Under the pieces are notes generated by a model. That model was not told the DNA's origin and did not search any database. It saw only the letters and a list, made by a program, of their open reading frames with translations. From contig CAXIPT010000057.1 in the NCBI GenBank assembly GCA_964030475.1, positions 1 through 64,000 on the forward strand: DNA of 64,000 nt, written 5' to 3'. Shown in pieces: positions 24,501-35,265 of the stretch. Source of the stretch: Tethya wilhelma. Its lineage: Eukaryota > Porifera > Demospongiae > Tethyida > Tethyidae. The translations under genes were made by a program, and so were the position numbers. Position 1 is the stretch's first letter, and the number at the start of each line of letters is the position of its first letter.

Positions 24501-26118
24501 TTCAATTTTGATACTTACCCAATTACTGACTGGTTATTGATGTGTATAGTAGTACTGTTAAACTTTTTCTGTTGCTTCCAGGCATCTTGAATACTTGCCA
24601 CCTGATGTCAGTCTCTTTTGAAGACCTCTTTCTCTTTGATGAGGGCATGTTGTGTTGTTAAAAAAACAACAAAAAGTAGCCAGCTGTCTAGATCCCGCGC
24701 AGAATCTTCATGCGCAATCATTCTATACTTCCGGTTGAGGTTTGTGGTGATGTTAAACGACACAATTATGACGCAAATCTTCCTGCCCACGATATTCGCG
24801 TGTTGCTATGTCCAACCACCCTTAATTTACTTATAGAAAGTTTATTTTATGCATGTCTCATGTCAGCTGTGCTTTTCAAGTCAGATTATAGGCATGTATT
24901 TATAGGGTACAATTCATCTAAACATATATGCATAGAACCATACAATGTTTGAGTGATGGTATCAACATTTTGCAAAGAAAAGTGACGTATATTGATGTTG
25001 ATGATTTCGTACAAATTGAAGTTAGGAGAAGTTTCCTACTGAAAGATGCTCTTCAAGAGGCCAAGAAGAAGAAGTTTTGTGCTGAAAAGATGCTTAAGGT
25101 TGGCATGAGTGTTAAACAATGTACAAAATCAGACTTGCACCTTATATCAATGTCATATTAAATTAGGTCAATTTTGTTGGTGAGGGTGCTATAGATTCTG
25201 GGGGTCAAGGAAGAGAATTTTTTACACTTCTTGCTGTGGAAGGTGCCGAAAAATTCTTTGTAGGGACTGAATCTAAGAAGTTTTTCAATTTGGATGTGAC
25301 TGCTTTCCAGGTTGGTGGCCTGGATGGATGTCACAGATCATTATTATACCTACCAATTGTTGGTTAAAATACAGTTTTAAAGGAGCGGGAGTTCTTTTAC
25401 TTTGGACAGTATGTGTCTATGTCGATTGCACAAGGTGGTTCAGGATTTCCATTTCTAGCTGAACCAGTATATGAATACCTAAAATCAGGAAAATGTGACC
25501 GAATTACAGTTGGTATTTCTGACATACCTAATCCTACACTAAAGTTTGTCATACAAAAGGTATTCGATATAATTATTATACAAGATTTATGGTTGAATTG
25601 AAGCTACTTTGCTTCAAAAATATACAGATCCAATCTGTTGAAAATGATGACGACCTTAGGCTAGTGTTTGCAATGGATGAAGCAATGGATTTACTTATGG
25701 AAACAGGCTTCCGCAAACCTGTTAGTCTCCTCACCCTTGATGACATTCAGGTGTCATCAGCTTTGATTGATTTTCATTGCATGCTGAAAGTGAAAGCAGG
25801 AATGGATCAATTTAAAGAAGGTCTCAAAAATCTGGGTCTCCTAAACATACTTGAACAAGGACCATCTCTCTGGAAAGAACTGTTTGTTTCCAATGGTGAT
25901 ACCCTTTCAGCAGGTTAAAAAAAATGTACATGTGTACTTTAAGACTAAAGTTAATAAAATAAAATTATGATAATTCACCATAATTATGATAATTTTATTT
26001 CTAGAAAAATTGAAGAGAGTATTTACAAACATCAAATATAGTGACATCGGATCATTATTTAGGAGTGCAGAAGAACAAACTTGGATAAACTTTGTTGATT
26101 TCATCGATGAATGTGAAG
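21508..26118 (+). pseudogene. HECT E3-ligase-like gene of transposon type (HECT-1), catalytic end missing
   Basis: Several exons are visible. Positions 21540-21832 encode EVTLETYPKLKDAGGYMFF and, after a frameshift near 21755, YIRPVQKDLDLEP, a region I recall from G2E3-like multi-copy proteins. Positions 22041-22116 encode a small zinc finger, CLTCGELFPLNELTDHVSHC. Small exons follow at 22229-22270, 22353-22397 and 22505-22567, the last with an in-frame TGA. After a repeat-filled gap, HECT-like exons follow. 24930-25094 and 25167-25310 carry VNFVGEGAIDSGGQGREFF, the N-lobe signature. 25375-25559 carries FPFLAEPVYEYL. 25628-25913 and 26005-26118 complete the visible part. The C-lobe with the catalytic cysteine is not found before the convergent integrase gene. 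It is probably dead. Ubiquitin-ligase function is family knowledge, not shown here. Confidence 0.65.
22800..24000. other. Intron/insert of HECT-1, no supported gene
   Basis: This stretch separates the zinc-finger exons from the HECT exons. It includes a piece of the 3' end of repeat U (about 23107-23145, GGGCCATCCGTGCCATTCCT). It is otherwise unassigned. A pyrimidine tract and CAG at 24000-24009 could be an acceptor, but the following reading frame is not convincing, and 24010-24920 is also unassigned. Confidence 0.35.
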
Positions 26119-26145
26119 GTATAAACATTAAAATTCAACTGACTA

Positions 26146-26202
26146 CTCAGTGTAGTTAAGGATGGCTCAAAAGTTAAGGCAGTTAAGGAACTAATTAAAA
26201 AG
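26146..26202. mobile_element. Fragment of the nested T-type MITE terminus, ending at an N
   Basis: CTCAGTGTAGTTAAGGATGG and the following bases match the right terminus at 52835-52889 in reverse. The match stops at the single N (26203), so the junction may be an assembly gap. Positions 26204-26685 are AT-rich with no gene. Confidence 0.6.
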
Positions 26203-26685
26203 NTCCTGAACACTTTTATTTTCAATTGTATATTTTGATATAGAAATCTTGGACACACCCCTTCATGATTCACTAATTAAATTAGCGATAGCAAAAGTAC
26301 CGCCCACTCAAAATACTCTAACCTTAAATAATTATAATGACTGCATGTCTGCATGTGCTAAGTATATGATTTATTCTATAGTATAAATCATATGTGATAA
26401 TGGCTAATAATTTTGTGCTATAGTATATAGCCCAATTCATATTACCTGAGCAGTATACTAAATACAGTGCCAATCAATGCATTAAAAAGCTATAGTGCCT
26501 GCATGCAGACATTATAATTAATATTGTTATCCTGAAATTCTCACTACAATCATAATCAATCTATTATTATTATAGTTTATTAAGTATCTAAAATTAAAGG
26601 TAAAAGTTTGATGAACATAATTGTATACTGCAAATTGTAAGACATTGTTATGACAAAAATAATGCACCTCAATCACTAATAAAAT

Positions 26686-28204
26686 TTACTGTGAATGAGC
26701 ATAAACAAATGCTTTGGCTGAGGCAAAATGGCTGAAAAGAAATTGCCTTGACAGATTAGCTCCATCAACTCTGTAGTGTGAGTAGAAATCAGCGATTTGT
26801 CCATCAGTCAATATGGAATGAATGTCTTCTAATATCACTGTATTATCAGATTCAATAGATACAACTTCATCCCAGTCTACACCATACTCGCTCCAATCTA
26901 CCTAATTATAGATAAAATAACAATAAGTAGCATTGCATGTAAAAATAATTATACCCGATGGACAATTAATGAAAGTACTATAATTAAACAACTAACCTCA
27001 GAAAGACCAGTCACTGAATTATGTAATGGATCACTGTTGTTCATAGAGTGCAGTCCCATGATCCAAAGCTGTTGTGGTGTTCTATTATGTTCCGTTCTGA
27101 GAGGGTGGTTTGCCCAACCATATCGGAACGAATCTAACTGCTACTGAATTAGTGGTAAAAATGCAATATGTAGGGCATAGAGATCAGCAGTCTTTTCCTT
27201 ATCAAGTAAACCAGCTTCCTCAAACAAATAGAACATCTCATAGAAAACAACAACACAGCCAGTAAAGAGATCTCGCCTAAGTCTTTCAATCCTCTGGTTG
27301 TGTACACTTTTTCCAGTGATAATACTTCCCCTATCAGGTCCACGATTAGGGTGTTCTAACATGTTCTAAGCTACTCCAACATTTTCTCCACTACGATCAG
27401 TGCGAACTCTTGAAGGAAGACCATACTCTTGAACTACTGATAGGAAACATAATTACACTGTATCTGCTCGATTATTACTTGCTACTTTCAAATATGTAAT
27501 CATACGACTGTAGCCATCAATTGCACCGTGTATGACAAGACCCCACCTAATCAGTTTATGATAGCCATCAAGTTGCCATAAATCATTGGGTGCAGGAACA
27601 GAATATTGACGTCTATGTAACACACGCTTAACACGCTCTCTTGTTCCTGCAGGATCAACACGCCTTAAAGAAGCTCTGACCCGATCTCTCTGGACCAAAA
27701 ATCCTTGGTGCTTTAATCTACCAACTACAGTCTTTTCACCAATCAAAGGATTAAGACAACAAATCGTACGAACAGGTTCATCTAATTCCATATCACTCAT
27801 TGAGGAAAAGTCTCTATTACTTATACCATACCTTGTAAACCTTCTTTCAATGGTGCATCGACTGCAAGAAAACATGGAGGCTAGGTCTTTCGTCGTAAAA
27901 CCCTGCTCAACAAGAAACATCAGCTGGTGCTGATCGACATCTATTTCAGGGCGACCTCTTTGATTGGAATACAACAACCTGCAGACATTGTCATGCACTA
28001 GTCTGAGCAGTTCTTGCACACTTTCAACAAGCCCCTATCCATCATCAGCAGGGAAACTCCTTTCCAATATCACAGCATATCTCAGGACTAGAGCCAGTAG
28101 ATCTTCTTTCTCACATTCTTCAGAACTGTGCTCATAGCAGGTATAGATATAAAATGAACAGATAACTCTATGAAATCCAACAAACAGTCAATATCAGCAG
28201 CCAT
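26686..28204 (-). pseudogene. Integrase-like (rve/DDE) transposase, stop-riddled
   Basis: The protein reads almost continuously on the minus strand from an ATG at 28204 to a TAA at 26686. It has an N-terminal HTH-like segment ([20 protein letters not shown]), then the DDE core. D1 is in [11 protein letters not shown]2 in VRTDRSGENV, and E in [10 protein letters not shown], followed by GWANHPLRTEHNRTPQQLW. One short intron (about 26900-26995) precedes a last exon ending VYAHSQ. Inactivating changes are a frame slip near 28140 and in-frame stops at about 28038, 27453, 27366 and 27147. The catalytic triad itself is intact. The family is a eukaryotic rve-type transposase found in many animal genomes; IS3EU or Ginger-like is my guess. 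It converges on HECT-1, which may be its partner gene. Confidence 0.75.
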
Positions 28205-28210
28205 TTTTAT

Positions 28211-28395
28211 ACAGGGCCGGTAAAGATCGTCACCAAAAAACGGCAGGGTCCGGGTACCCGGCCGGGTATCCGTGATCCGCGGATCCGGATACTATAATGC
28301 GCACGTGCCCACATCTCATACAGAAATCGTTTTCGCGATCGAGTTGATAATCGATTTCGCACTGGATATGATAATCGTTTTTGCGAACGAATTAA
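28211..28395. other. GC-rich palindromic stretch and AATCGTTT repeats
   Basis: Positions 28211-28300 contain CAGGGCCGG (hAT-like end) and overlapping palindromes such as GGGTACCCGGCCGGGTATCC and GATCCGCGGATCCGGATAC. Positions 28325-28390 contain AAATCGTTTTCG- and ATAATCGATTTCG-type words like those upstream of E. This is probably the outer part of the E 5' region. Confidence 0.4.
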
Positions 28396-29008
28396 CTCTT
28401 TAGGGCCTATATTTATTATGCATACTTAATTAGATTTTTAATTAACCTAGGTTTTTCTACATTTTTGTTCTTGCTTTAGCCTTAGCCACTCTCTTTTGTA
28501 GCTAGTTGAGCTTAGCTATGGTTGTACTAAGCCATGGCTATATCAAATTAATTCTAGGTTTGCTTTTATTAACTTTAAAAGCTTGCAAAAACAGAAGGGG
28601 TCAAAGTTCGCCAAACGACCTGCATACTTTAGGCTTTTTTTCCAGCTTGAAGAGCAGCACTGCAAAAGCGCTTGTATGTAGGTATAGCCTAAGCCTCCCT
28701 GCACCTCCATAGCTAGCGTCAAGCTTGTCCTTCAAAGCACTAAGAAAAAAACGTGAGTTTAAAACCAAAGGTCATGATCTAGCCGCGATCGCGACCTTTG
28801 AACTCTAAAGCCTATATCTCTCCTCCCACTAATCAGACCTGACTCTTACTTTGTATTTTAGTAGAGCGCTTCCTTACCTAACTGCACAGCAAGTCTAAAG
28901 CTCATAGCTCAAACGCTATGGCTTAAAATAAAAAAATGCGAAAAATCGCAGATTACGCGATCGTTGAATACGCGCATGCGGATAAATCCGTCTACCGGCC
29001 CTTAAGAG
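28396..29008. mobile_element. TTAA-flanked MITE, family P, copy 1
   Basis: TTAA at 28392-28395 precedes CTCTTTAGGGCC. The right end is GGCCCTTAAGAG followed by TTAT, a one-base decay of TTAA. TTAA duplication is typical of piggyBac-type elements. The same family lies at 32331-32850 in reverse. It is inserted within the AATCGATT array of the E 5' region and is non-coding. Confidence 0.65.
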
Positions 29009-29061
29009 TTATAGTGGATATACTAATCGTGACATCACATACATGAATTTTGTCAGTACAA

Positions 29062-29185
29062 GAAATCGTTTCAATAATCGATTTCGTTGACAATCGATTT
29101 CGAGATCGAGTTGACAATCGATTGTGTATTCGATTATTTCGTATGTCACGTGGTCGACTATTTTTGTCGCACTTTGCATTCCATA
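29062..29185 (+). promoter_or_regulatory. Element E 5' region, left of the 25.6-kb insert
   Basis: This carries the AATCGATTTCG-type repeats and TATTTCGTATGTCACGTGGT exactly as in the uninterrupted copy at 19500-19640, in plus orientation. Homology to E stops at CCATA (29185), where repeat M starts. The continuation of E appears only after 54770. Confidence 0.6.
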
Positions 29186-29904
29186 TGATACAAATTATTG
29201 TGTGTGTGTGTGTGTGTGTGTGTCTTTATCACTGATCTTCTTTAGTTAACGTTTTCCTAAATACACTATGCAGAATATTATTATGTCCGTGGTGTATTTT
29301 GTGCAAATCATTTATGGTGTAACATAATCTGAAATAATTTTTCCATCATCTGAGACCTAATTATTCTACAAATATAGTGTGCAGTATGACATACCTCTGA
29401 TATTCCAATACCAAGTGCAATGGGCACAGTATGATGCCTGATTGACTTTTATACCTATAATGGTGATTTGTTATAATAGTACATTGAAGAGCCAAATTGA
29501 CTTGCCATTTCGATTACCGTAAAATGTGTTTAGTGATAACATATGTATGTATGTATGCCTTTTCTGTGAGATTTCTCGAAAATTTATTATATCACATCAC
29601 AGTCAAATCTGCTCACACAGTGACACTTAACATAGTAGGCACATACGTGACACAGTTACTCCAACATATGCATACATCCAGTCATAGTCAAATCGTATTA
29701 ACAGACATATATACAGGTCACAGAGTCAGATTATAGACATGCTCACACAGTCATACGTACTCACACACATGTCAATCATATACTTGCAGATGCACATAAT
29801 CACACACAAACATCACAGCCACAGTTGTAGGCACAGTCACACAGTCAGTAATATTTGCACACACGTAATGTTTACAGTCACGTGTCATGCACACCTTTAC
29901 ACAA

Positions 29905-29945
<41 letters not shown>

Positions 29946-32255
29946 CCAGACACCGTGACACAGATTACCATCATAGGCTGAGCTTGCATACCAGGCTAAA
30001 CACTGACTGAACATGATGTCATGTACACAAACAGATTGAGAGAGAGAGAAAGAGGAATACTGCTACCTTGAAGAAATTATGCAAGCCTGAGTGGTTATGC
30101 ACTGTGTACGTAAGTGTTACAGCGAAGCATGTTAAAACTACTATATAGTTCTACAAAGTTTTCTGAGGCTAATGTGCTATACCACTTTTTAAATTAATAT
30201 CCGTACAATATAACTGTTGCTGATGTAAAATTCTGCTCTGTTAAAATGATGAATTATTTAGAGCTAACTTTCTAGTAGCTATACTTTGGTGGTACATGAT
30301 GATGTCTTTATTCCATCATGCAGCGGTCACATTCTGTTACTATTATTGTTTCATATAGGTTCTGACCGGATATGAAGTGGATCTAACGTAGACTACACAG
30401 TTAAATGGATAATTCCATCATTTCTGTTTTGTATACAAGCCTTTATTATAGCCATGTGGATACAATATATACACGTCATGTACAATACCGTAATATGACT
30501 GATGTAATATGTGACCTGTCAAGGGAAAACGTGCCGGTTAGGAAAGTCTGTGAATTTTGAGTTAGCTATTCCATGTATATCTAGGCCTTCCCAGGAAGGG
30601 CATATCAAAATTTGATGCGCATAGCTCAAGTAGTTTTCCAGATACAGCTTTTGCAAGCAGCCCTGCCTCCACTTGTGGCTTCCTAGAAAAACGGTTGTAA
30701 AGTTGTTGCTAGATAAACTATGGGCGGTCCGTATACTCTCCGTATCATAATTAGATCATGTACAGTACATGCTGAATATTACCACAGCCAGCCACATGGG
30801 GAGTAAAATTATTTAGTGAGAAGCGAGTAGCTATGCGATTAGCTAGAAAAGAAGACCCAGGAGACAGCTAATCGACTCAAGGAGGTAAGCGCTTGTCAGT
30901 AAAGAGAGATTCTAGGTACAGTAAGTTCCAAGAACTAATATAAGCCTCAAAATAACCTGTATGCAATCACCATACAGGGAGAGGTAATATCCACGAGTAG
31001 AAAGCTACTGTATGAAAGCGCTTGGATTAGACAAGCACATATAAAGCTTTAGCTTACCTTTCTGTCCATGTGCTGTAGCAAAATTTTGAGATTAGTCAGC
31101 TTATAAGTCAATAAAAATACCATATAAAAAAATCATTTTTAGTGGCAGCTGCCTTGCTCATAAATATTCGCTACGGTTTGTTGCACAGCATAGCAACTGT
31201 CCTCTGTGTTAGCAACTAAGTAAAAATGAATGAGGCTGACATTGCTGTCTATATCTCTGCAACAAAAGCAGCTCCACCCCTCAAATTTTGTGTGGAGCAT
31301 GCTGAGATGTAGCGCAGCACATCCGTGCAAGAAAAAAAATATCGCGCAAAAACGCGAATTAAACTAAAACCGCATTTTACTCCAAAAACAATAATTTCCT
31401 AACCGGCACGTTTTCCCTTGACAGGTCACATATTATAATTGTTTCATTCGCAATAATTATCAGTTTTATCACTTACCACTGGAGTGAGCTCTGCTGCAAA
31501 TAGCAAAAGAAACCCCTGCACTTTGACTAGGACGAGGAGTGGTTTTGAATGAATGCAAAACTTATAGACTTTAGGGACGACGATCAGCTCTATAATAGCG
31601 GATAGCTTTCAGAAATAAAGCGAACTTAGTTGCAGCAGCTGTCCCGCGAATTTCCCGCCTTAGTGGAATAGCGTGCGTGATATTCACATGACATTACCTT
31701 TTGGGCCGCATGGTTTGCAGTAAACAGAGCTTGAAGAGAAAAAATTTCCGTCCAACATTAATGCCACCACCACAGTATTCCGTCTTTGCAGGTATTCTAA
31801 TGTACTGGATAGTCTGTAATCAACTGTCGAAGGGATTTATGTTTGATATACACATGCATGAGAAAATAGCGAAAACTTATGCCGTCAACCCCCCCCCCCC
31901 TTCCAAACTACATTTTTGCGGCTTAAGCACTAATTCTGTGAGCTACTCACAATCCCTCCGACACAAAGTTTGCACTACCTCTAACCATTAGTTTGATATA
32001 CTTAAGGTAGCTTAAAATCAATTGCATTAATGTTGGATTTTAGCAAATTTGTCATTTAGACTATGTTATTAGTAATTAGATTATTGGGTCATGTGACCAG
32101 CTGTGGTTAACCTAAAAGTGAAAATCAAAACATTTAATAGTGATATAGAAAGTGAGTATTCATTAGTCTGACTACATTTAGGCATACAACTGAAAAACAG
32201 CAGTGAAAAACTTCAATATTTTTGTGATTGAATAGGTTCAGACTGTCCTTAATGA
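29186..32255. repeat. Left arm of repeat M (inverted partner at 50278-54770)
   Basis: Non-coding sequence that matches 50278-54770 in reverse complement along its whole length. The outer end is TGATACAAATTATTGTG. A GT microsatellite, GTTAACGTTTTCC, ACGTGACACAG, a long CA microsatellite (29908-29940) and a C-run with CCACCACCACAG follow. The inner end is CAGACTGTCCTTAATGA. Removing the 919-bp N-family insert leaves about 2.15 kb, nearly the same as the right arm without its insert. Frames in it (such as those across the CA run) are not coding. Confidence 0.75.
30511..31429. mobile_element. N-family MITE, copy 1
   Basis: The TIRs begin GTGACCTGTCAAGGGAAAAC and end in the reverse complement. 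ATAT lies on both sides, either a target duplication or part of the TIR. It is 919 bp and non-coding. It is absent from the equivalent place in the other M arm, which proves it inserted later. Confidence 0.75.
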
Positions 32256-32330
32256 CACTGAGTATTCAGATCCGCCACTGAGACAGGGGTTCGAAAATAG
32301 CCTTTTGATTCTCTGGTTTAAATCCTTTAA

Positions 32331-32850
32331 CTCTTTAGGGCCGGTAGACGGATATATCCGCATGCACGTATTCAACGATCACGTAATCTGCGATTTTTCG
32401 CATTTTTTATTTTATACCCATAGCGATTGAGCTATGAGCTTTAGACATGCTGTGCAGTTAGGTAAGGATGAGCTCTACTAAAATACTAAGGTTGCGATCG
32501 CGGCGAGATTGTGATCTTTTAGTTTTAAACTCACGTTTTTTTCTTAGTGCTATGCAGGAAGCTTGACGCTAGCTATAGAGGTGTACGGAGGCTTAGGCTA
32601 TTCGTGCTTTTGCAGTGCTGCTCTTCAAGCTGGGAAAAAAGCGCTGGTCATTTGGTGAACTTTGACCCCTTCCGTTTTTGCATTCGTTAAAGTTAATATA
32701 AGCAAACCTAGAACTAATTTGATATAGCCATGGCTTAGTAGCTAAGCTCAACTAGCTACAAAAGATAGTGACTAAGGCTAACGCAAGAACAAAAACCAAG
32801 GTTAATTGAAAATTCATAAAATCTAATTAATAAATTTAGGCCCCAAAGAG
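32331..32850. mobile_element. TTAA-flanked MITE, family P, copy 2
   Basis: A perfect TTAA is present on both sides (32327-32330 and 32851-32854), with ends CTCTTTAGGGCCGG and CCCCAAAGAG. The interior is the reverse complement of copy 1, including TACGCGATCG-like and GCATGCGGAT-like words. There is no transposase. Confidence 0.7.
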
Positions 32851-32854
32851 TTAA

Positions 32855-33375
32855 CCGATTACACGCACATTTAACCCTTTACAGCCCATAATTACAGGAT
32901 GCGAGCACGTGTTGAAATACTGAATTAAAAATTAAATTTTAGTACTGTATGATTGTCACTTATTTTATAGCTCTAGCATTATATTTGTTTCAAATAAGAC
33001 AATCCATTGTGTTACACTACCTTTTTATTACCTGTATGACTGCTTATACCAGCGTGGTCCAAGCTGATCTTGGAAATTTTTGTGCAAAAGTTGGAGGGTT
33101 CGAAGTTCAATAGATTTCCGAGCGTCTTTGGCTTTCTTTCTCCTTGGCTTTTAGCAGCTTCCAAACTAAACTCATAAATATATAGACTAACTATCCCTCT
33201 ACTACCGCTAAGCTTCTAATCCTAGAGACTACAAGAGAAAACGAGCCAAGAAAACTTATCGTCGTGATCGCCGCGATCGTGACCTCTCGTGGTTCATGAC
33301 CTCGTAACGCCACACCTACTTATGGGTTCCAACTCAAACTTGGTATTTTACTAGAGCAGAGTTTAAAGTTCACTN
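32855..33375. other. TTAA-type MITE remnant, ending at an N
   Basis: TTAACCCTTTACAGCCC at 32873 resembles the end at 11421. Positions 33180-33370 carry the CGCCGCGATCGTGACC block common to these MITEs. The sequence is cut at the N (33375), which joins it to V-family DNA. No gene is present. Confidence 0.4.
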
Positions 33376-34020
33376 TAGAAAGCTTTGAAACTGAGAGTAT
33401 AAATTCATGTACTTCAATGTAGCCATTTTCCTGTAGAGTTCAAAGGTCATTAATTATCCACGTGGCATTTTAATGCGCATGTGCATTAGCTGCTTTAGCA
33501 GACAATGTAGCTTCTACTCAGATAACTCAAGCTATACTTATGTTAAAGGATAAAGTCGTGTATGAGTACCCAGTAAGTTCAATTAACCAGTCTCTGATAG
33601 TCTCCTCACTGTAGTGTTGAAAAAAGTGAATGAACAAGTAGTAAAAATTTTCTAAAAATAAGCAGTGTAGGAATGGGCAGTGCTGTAAAAAGCGTTGGAA
33701 CAAGGAATGGTCTCAATTTCGGCACATGGCTACTTCATTTTTTGTGCCCAAGTCTTGGCCGGTAATCTAATCCTGCCTGCTATACTTTATTCTACTTTTT
33801 AGGCAAATAATATAAGATTGGCAGGAATTTGAACCATTAAAATGTGAGCTATTCAAGTACAAATCATGCATTCTTTGAACCATTTACAACAATTAGCTAT
33901 GAGAGATCAAAAATGAAACTGAAGTAGTCATGTGCCGAAATTGAGACCATTCCTTGTTCCAACGCTTTTTACCCAATCCTACACTGCTTATTTTTTGAAA
34001 ATTTTTACTACTTGTATATA
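33376..34020. mobile_element. Foldback element, family V, copy 3
   Basis: The left arm (33376-33740) contains AGAAAGCTTTGAAACTGAG, CACGTGGCATTTTAATGCGC, AACAAGTAGTAAAAATTTTC and GTAGGAATGGGCAGTGC. The right arm (33920-34015) is the inverted counterpart. Positions 33545-33586 within the arm are a 42-bp copy of a SAMD3-like exon/intron border otherwise found at 34701-34742. No protein is encoded. Confidence 0.6.
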
Positions 34021-34679
34021 TATATGCATGTGTGAGTGAACACTGTTTAAGAGCGTATAATAATATAATTATATCACAACCTTTTCCCTACATGTGTTCA
34101 TTTTTACTGGTCAACTTTTGCGTTAGGTTGTTATGATTCTCACAGGCAGTTACACTGGCTTTCTAAACCAGTCTGCTTCGTCATTGCAATGATAGGTGTT
34201 TTTGTGTTGGTTCACATACATCTATATGGTTATTGCAGTTGATACATAAAAACTATAATGGTGATTCATGCATTATCTTTTGCTCACCAATAGAATGAGT
34301 AACTGGAAGAGGAAAAAAAATAGAGAAAATTAAAGAAGAACAATGAATATATAACAATTAATTTCCTGCTGAGATTATGCTGTTATTTTTACTATGGTTT
34401 ACATGTTTTGGTGTCGTCTACCTTTGCATGAATGTAAACAGTATTATTGTATATTGGTAAGGATCACTAAAGAAAGGTGTAGTGAAATGTATAGTGAGTC
34501 ACTACACTACACCATGAAGTAGTAGTATAGTGCAGTGGCAAGCATTTTTTTTTTTTTGTAGTGAATGTCACTAGATCGTTCTTAATTTAAGGTGTATTAT
34601 AATTCTCATGATTGTATATATATATCAATTCACTGTCACACTGCATACACACACATATATTTGTGGTTTCAATTCTTAG
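34021..34679. other. Upstream intron of the SAMD3-like 3' exons
   Basis: AT-rich, with no exon recognised. It ends in a pyrimidine-rich acceptor (TTCAATTCTTAG) at 34679. Confidence 0.4.
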
Positions 34680-35074
34680 TGTGCTTCTGACACCACGAGC
34701 AAAGGACAAAGTCGTGTATGAGTACCCAGTAAGTTCAATTAAAATATATTATTTACAGCTATATTATATAGGATACAGTTGACCTCGACGCAATTGTGCG
34801 CAGTCTACCACCAGCTCCATCAGTTGTCATCCTTCATTCAGATGAGGGGACACAATACTATGTAGCTGTGGAAAAGTCAGTATTTGTGCAGAGTGACACC
34901 ATGAGGAGTGCAATTCTGGACATGCTTGCTGCATACTTCACTTTCGATATAGTGTATCCAAAGCCGCTCTACCCAGTGTTTATTATCTTGCAGCACAATC
35001 TGCTAAAGCTGCCTGATGCTCAGCCAATTCCAAATGTTGTGGATAGAGTCTTGTCTGCAATGGACAACATTTGA
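34680..35074 (+). pseudogene. SAMD3-like transposon protein, C-terminal exons
   Basis: Two exons, 34680-34728 (LLTPRAKDKVVYEYP) and 34772-35074, join in frame. The second has VVILHSDEGTQYYVAVEKS, the pattern AYFTFDIVYPK and a stop at 35074. In multi-copy fish and sponge proteins annotated SAMD3-like, I recall this as the extreme C-terminus, downstream of a SAM domain. The N-terminal part is not found upstream; a SAMD3-like N-terminus lies instead at 40392-41966. This block is bounded by Ns at 33375 and 35266, so its position could be an assembly matter. The function of these proteins is unknown. Confidence 0.6.
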
Positions 35075-35154
35075 GTTTAGAGATGTCATGATCACACAGG
35101 TGATACATGAGTATAGACATGTATGTGAGAGCTATACGTAACATAACTGGTGCC

Positions 35155-35265
35155 GATATTCCCAGTACGGTAGTACTGGGTACACAGGAATGGCACGGAT
35201 GGCCCATTAGCGCAATACAAATATTCACGCGAATAACTCTGCAAAAACTGAGCGCTTAGCACTAA
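35155..35265 (-). repeat. Repeat family U, 3'-end fragment (reverse)
   Basis: The reverse complement of the U 3' end: the CCCAGTAC hairpin, GGCACGGATGGCCCATTAGC and CTGAGCGCTTAGCAC. It is directly followed by N (35266) and then the truncated gene below. Confidence 0.7.

Noticed and set aside
29497..29736. 79-codon frame in the M left arm, also seen in reverse at 54132-54413
   Set aside because: Similarity follows from the repeat itself; the second copy runs into hAT sequence; no protein signature.
29739..30014. Open frames over the CA run in the left M arm
   Set aside because: Low-complexity CA translation, mirrored in the other M arm; not coding.
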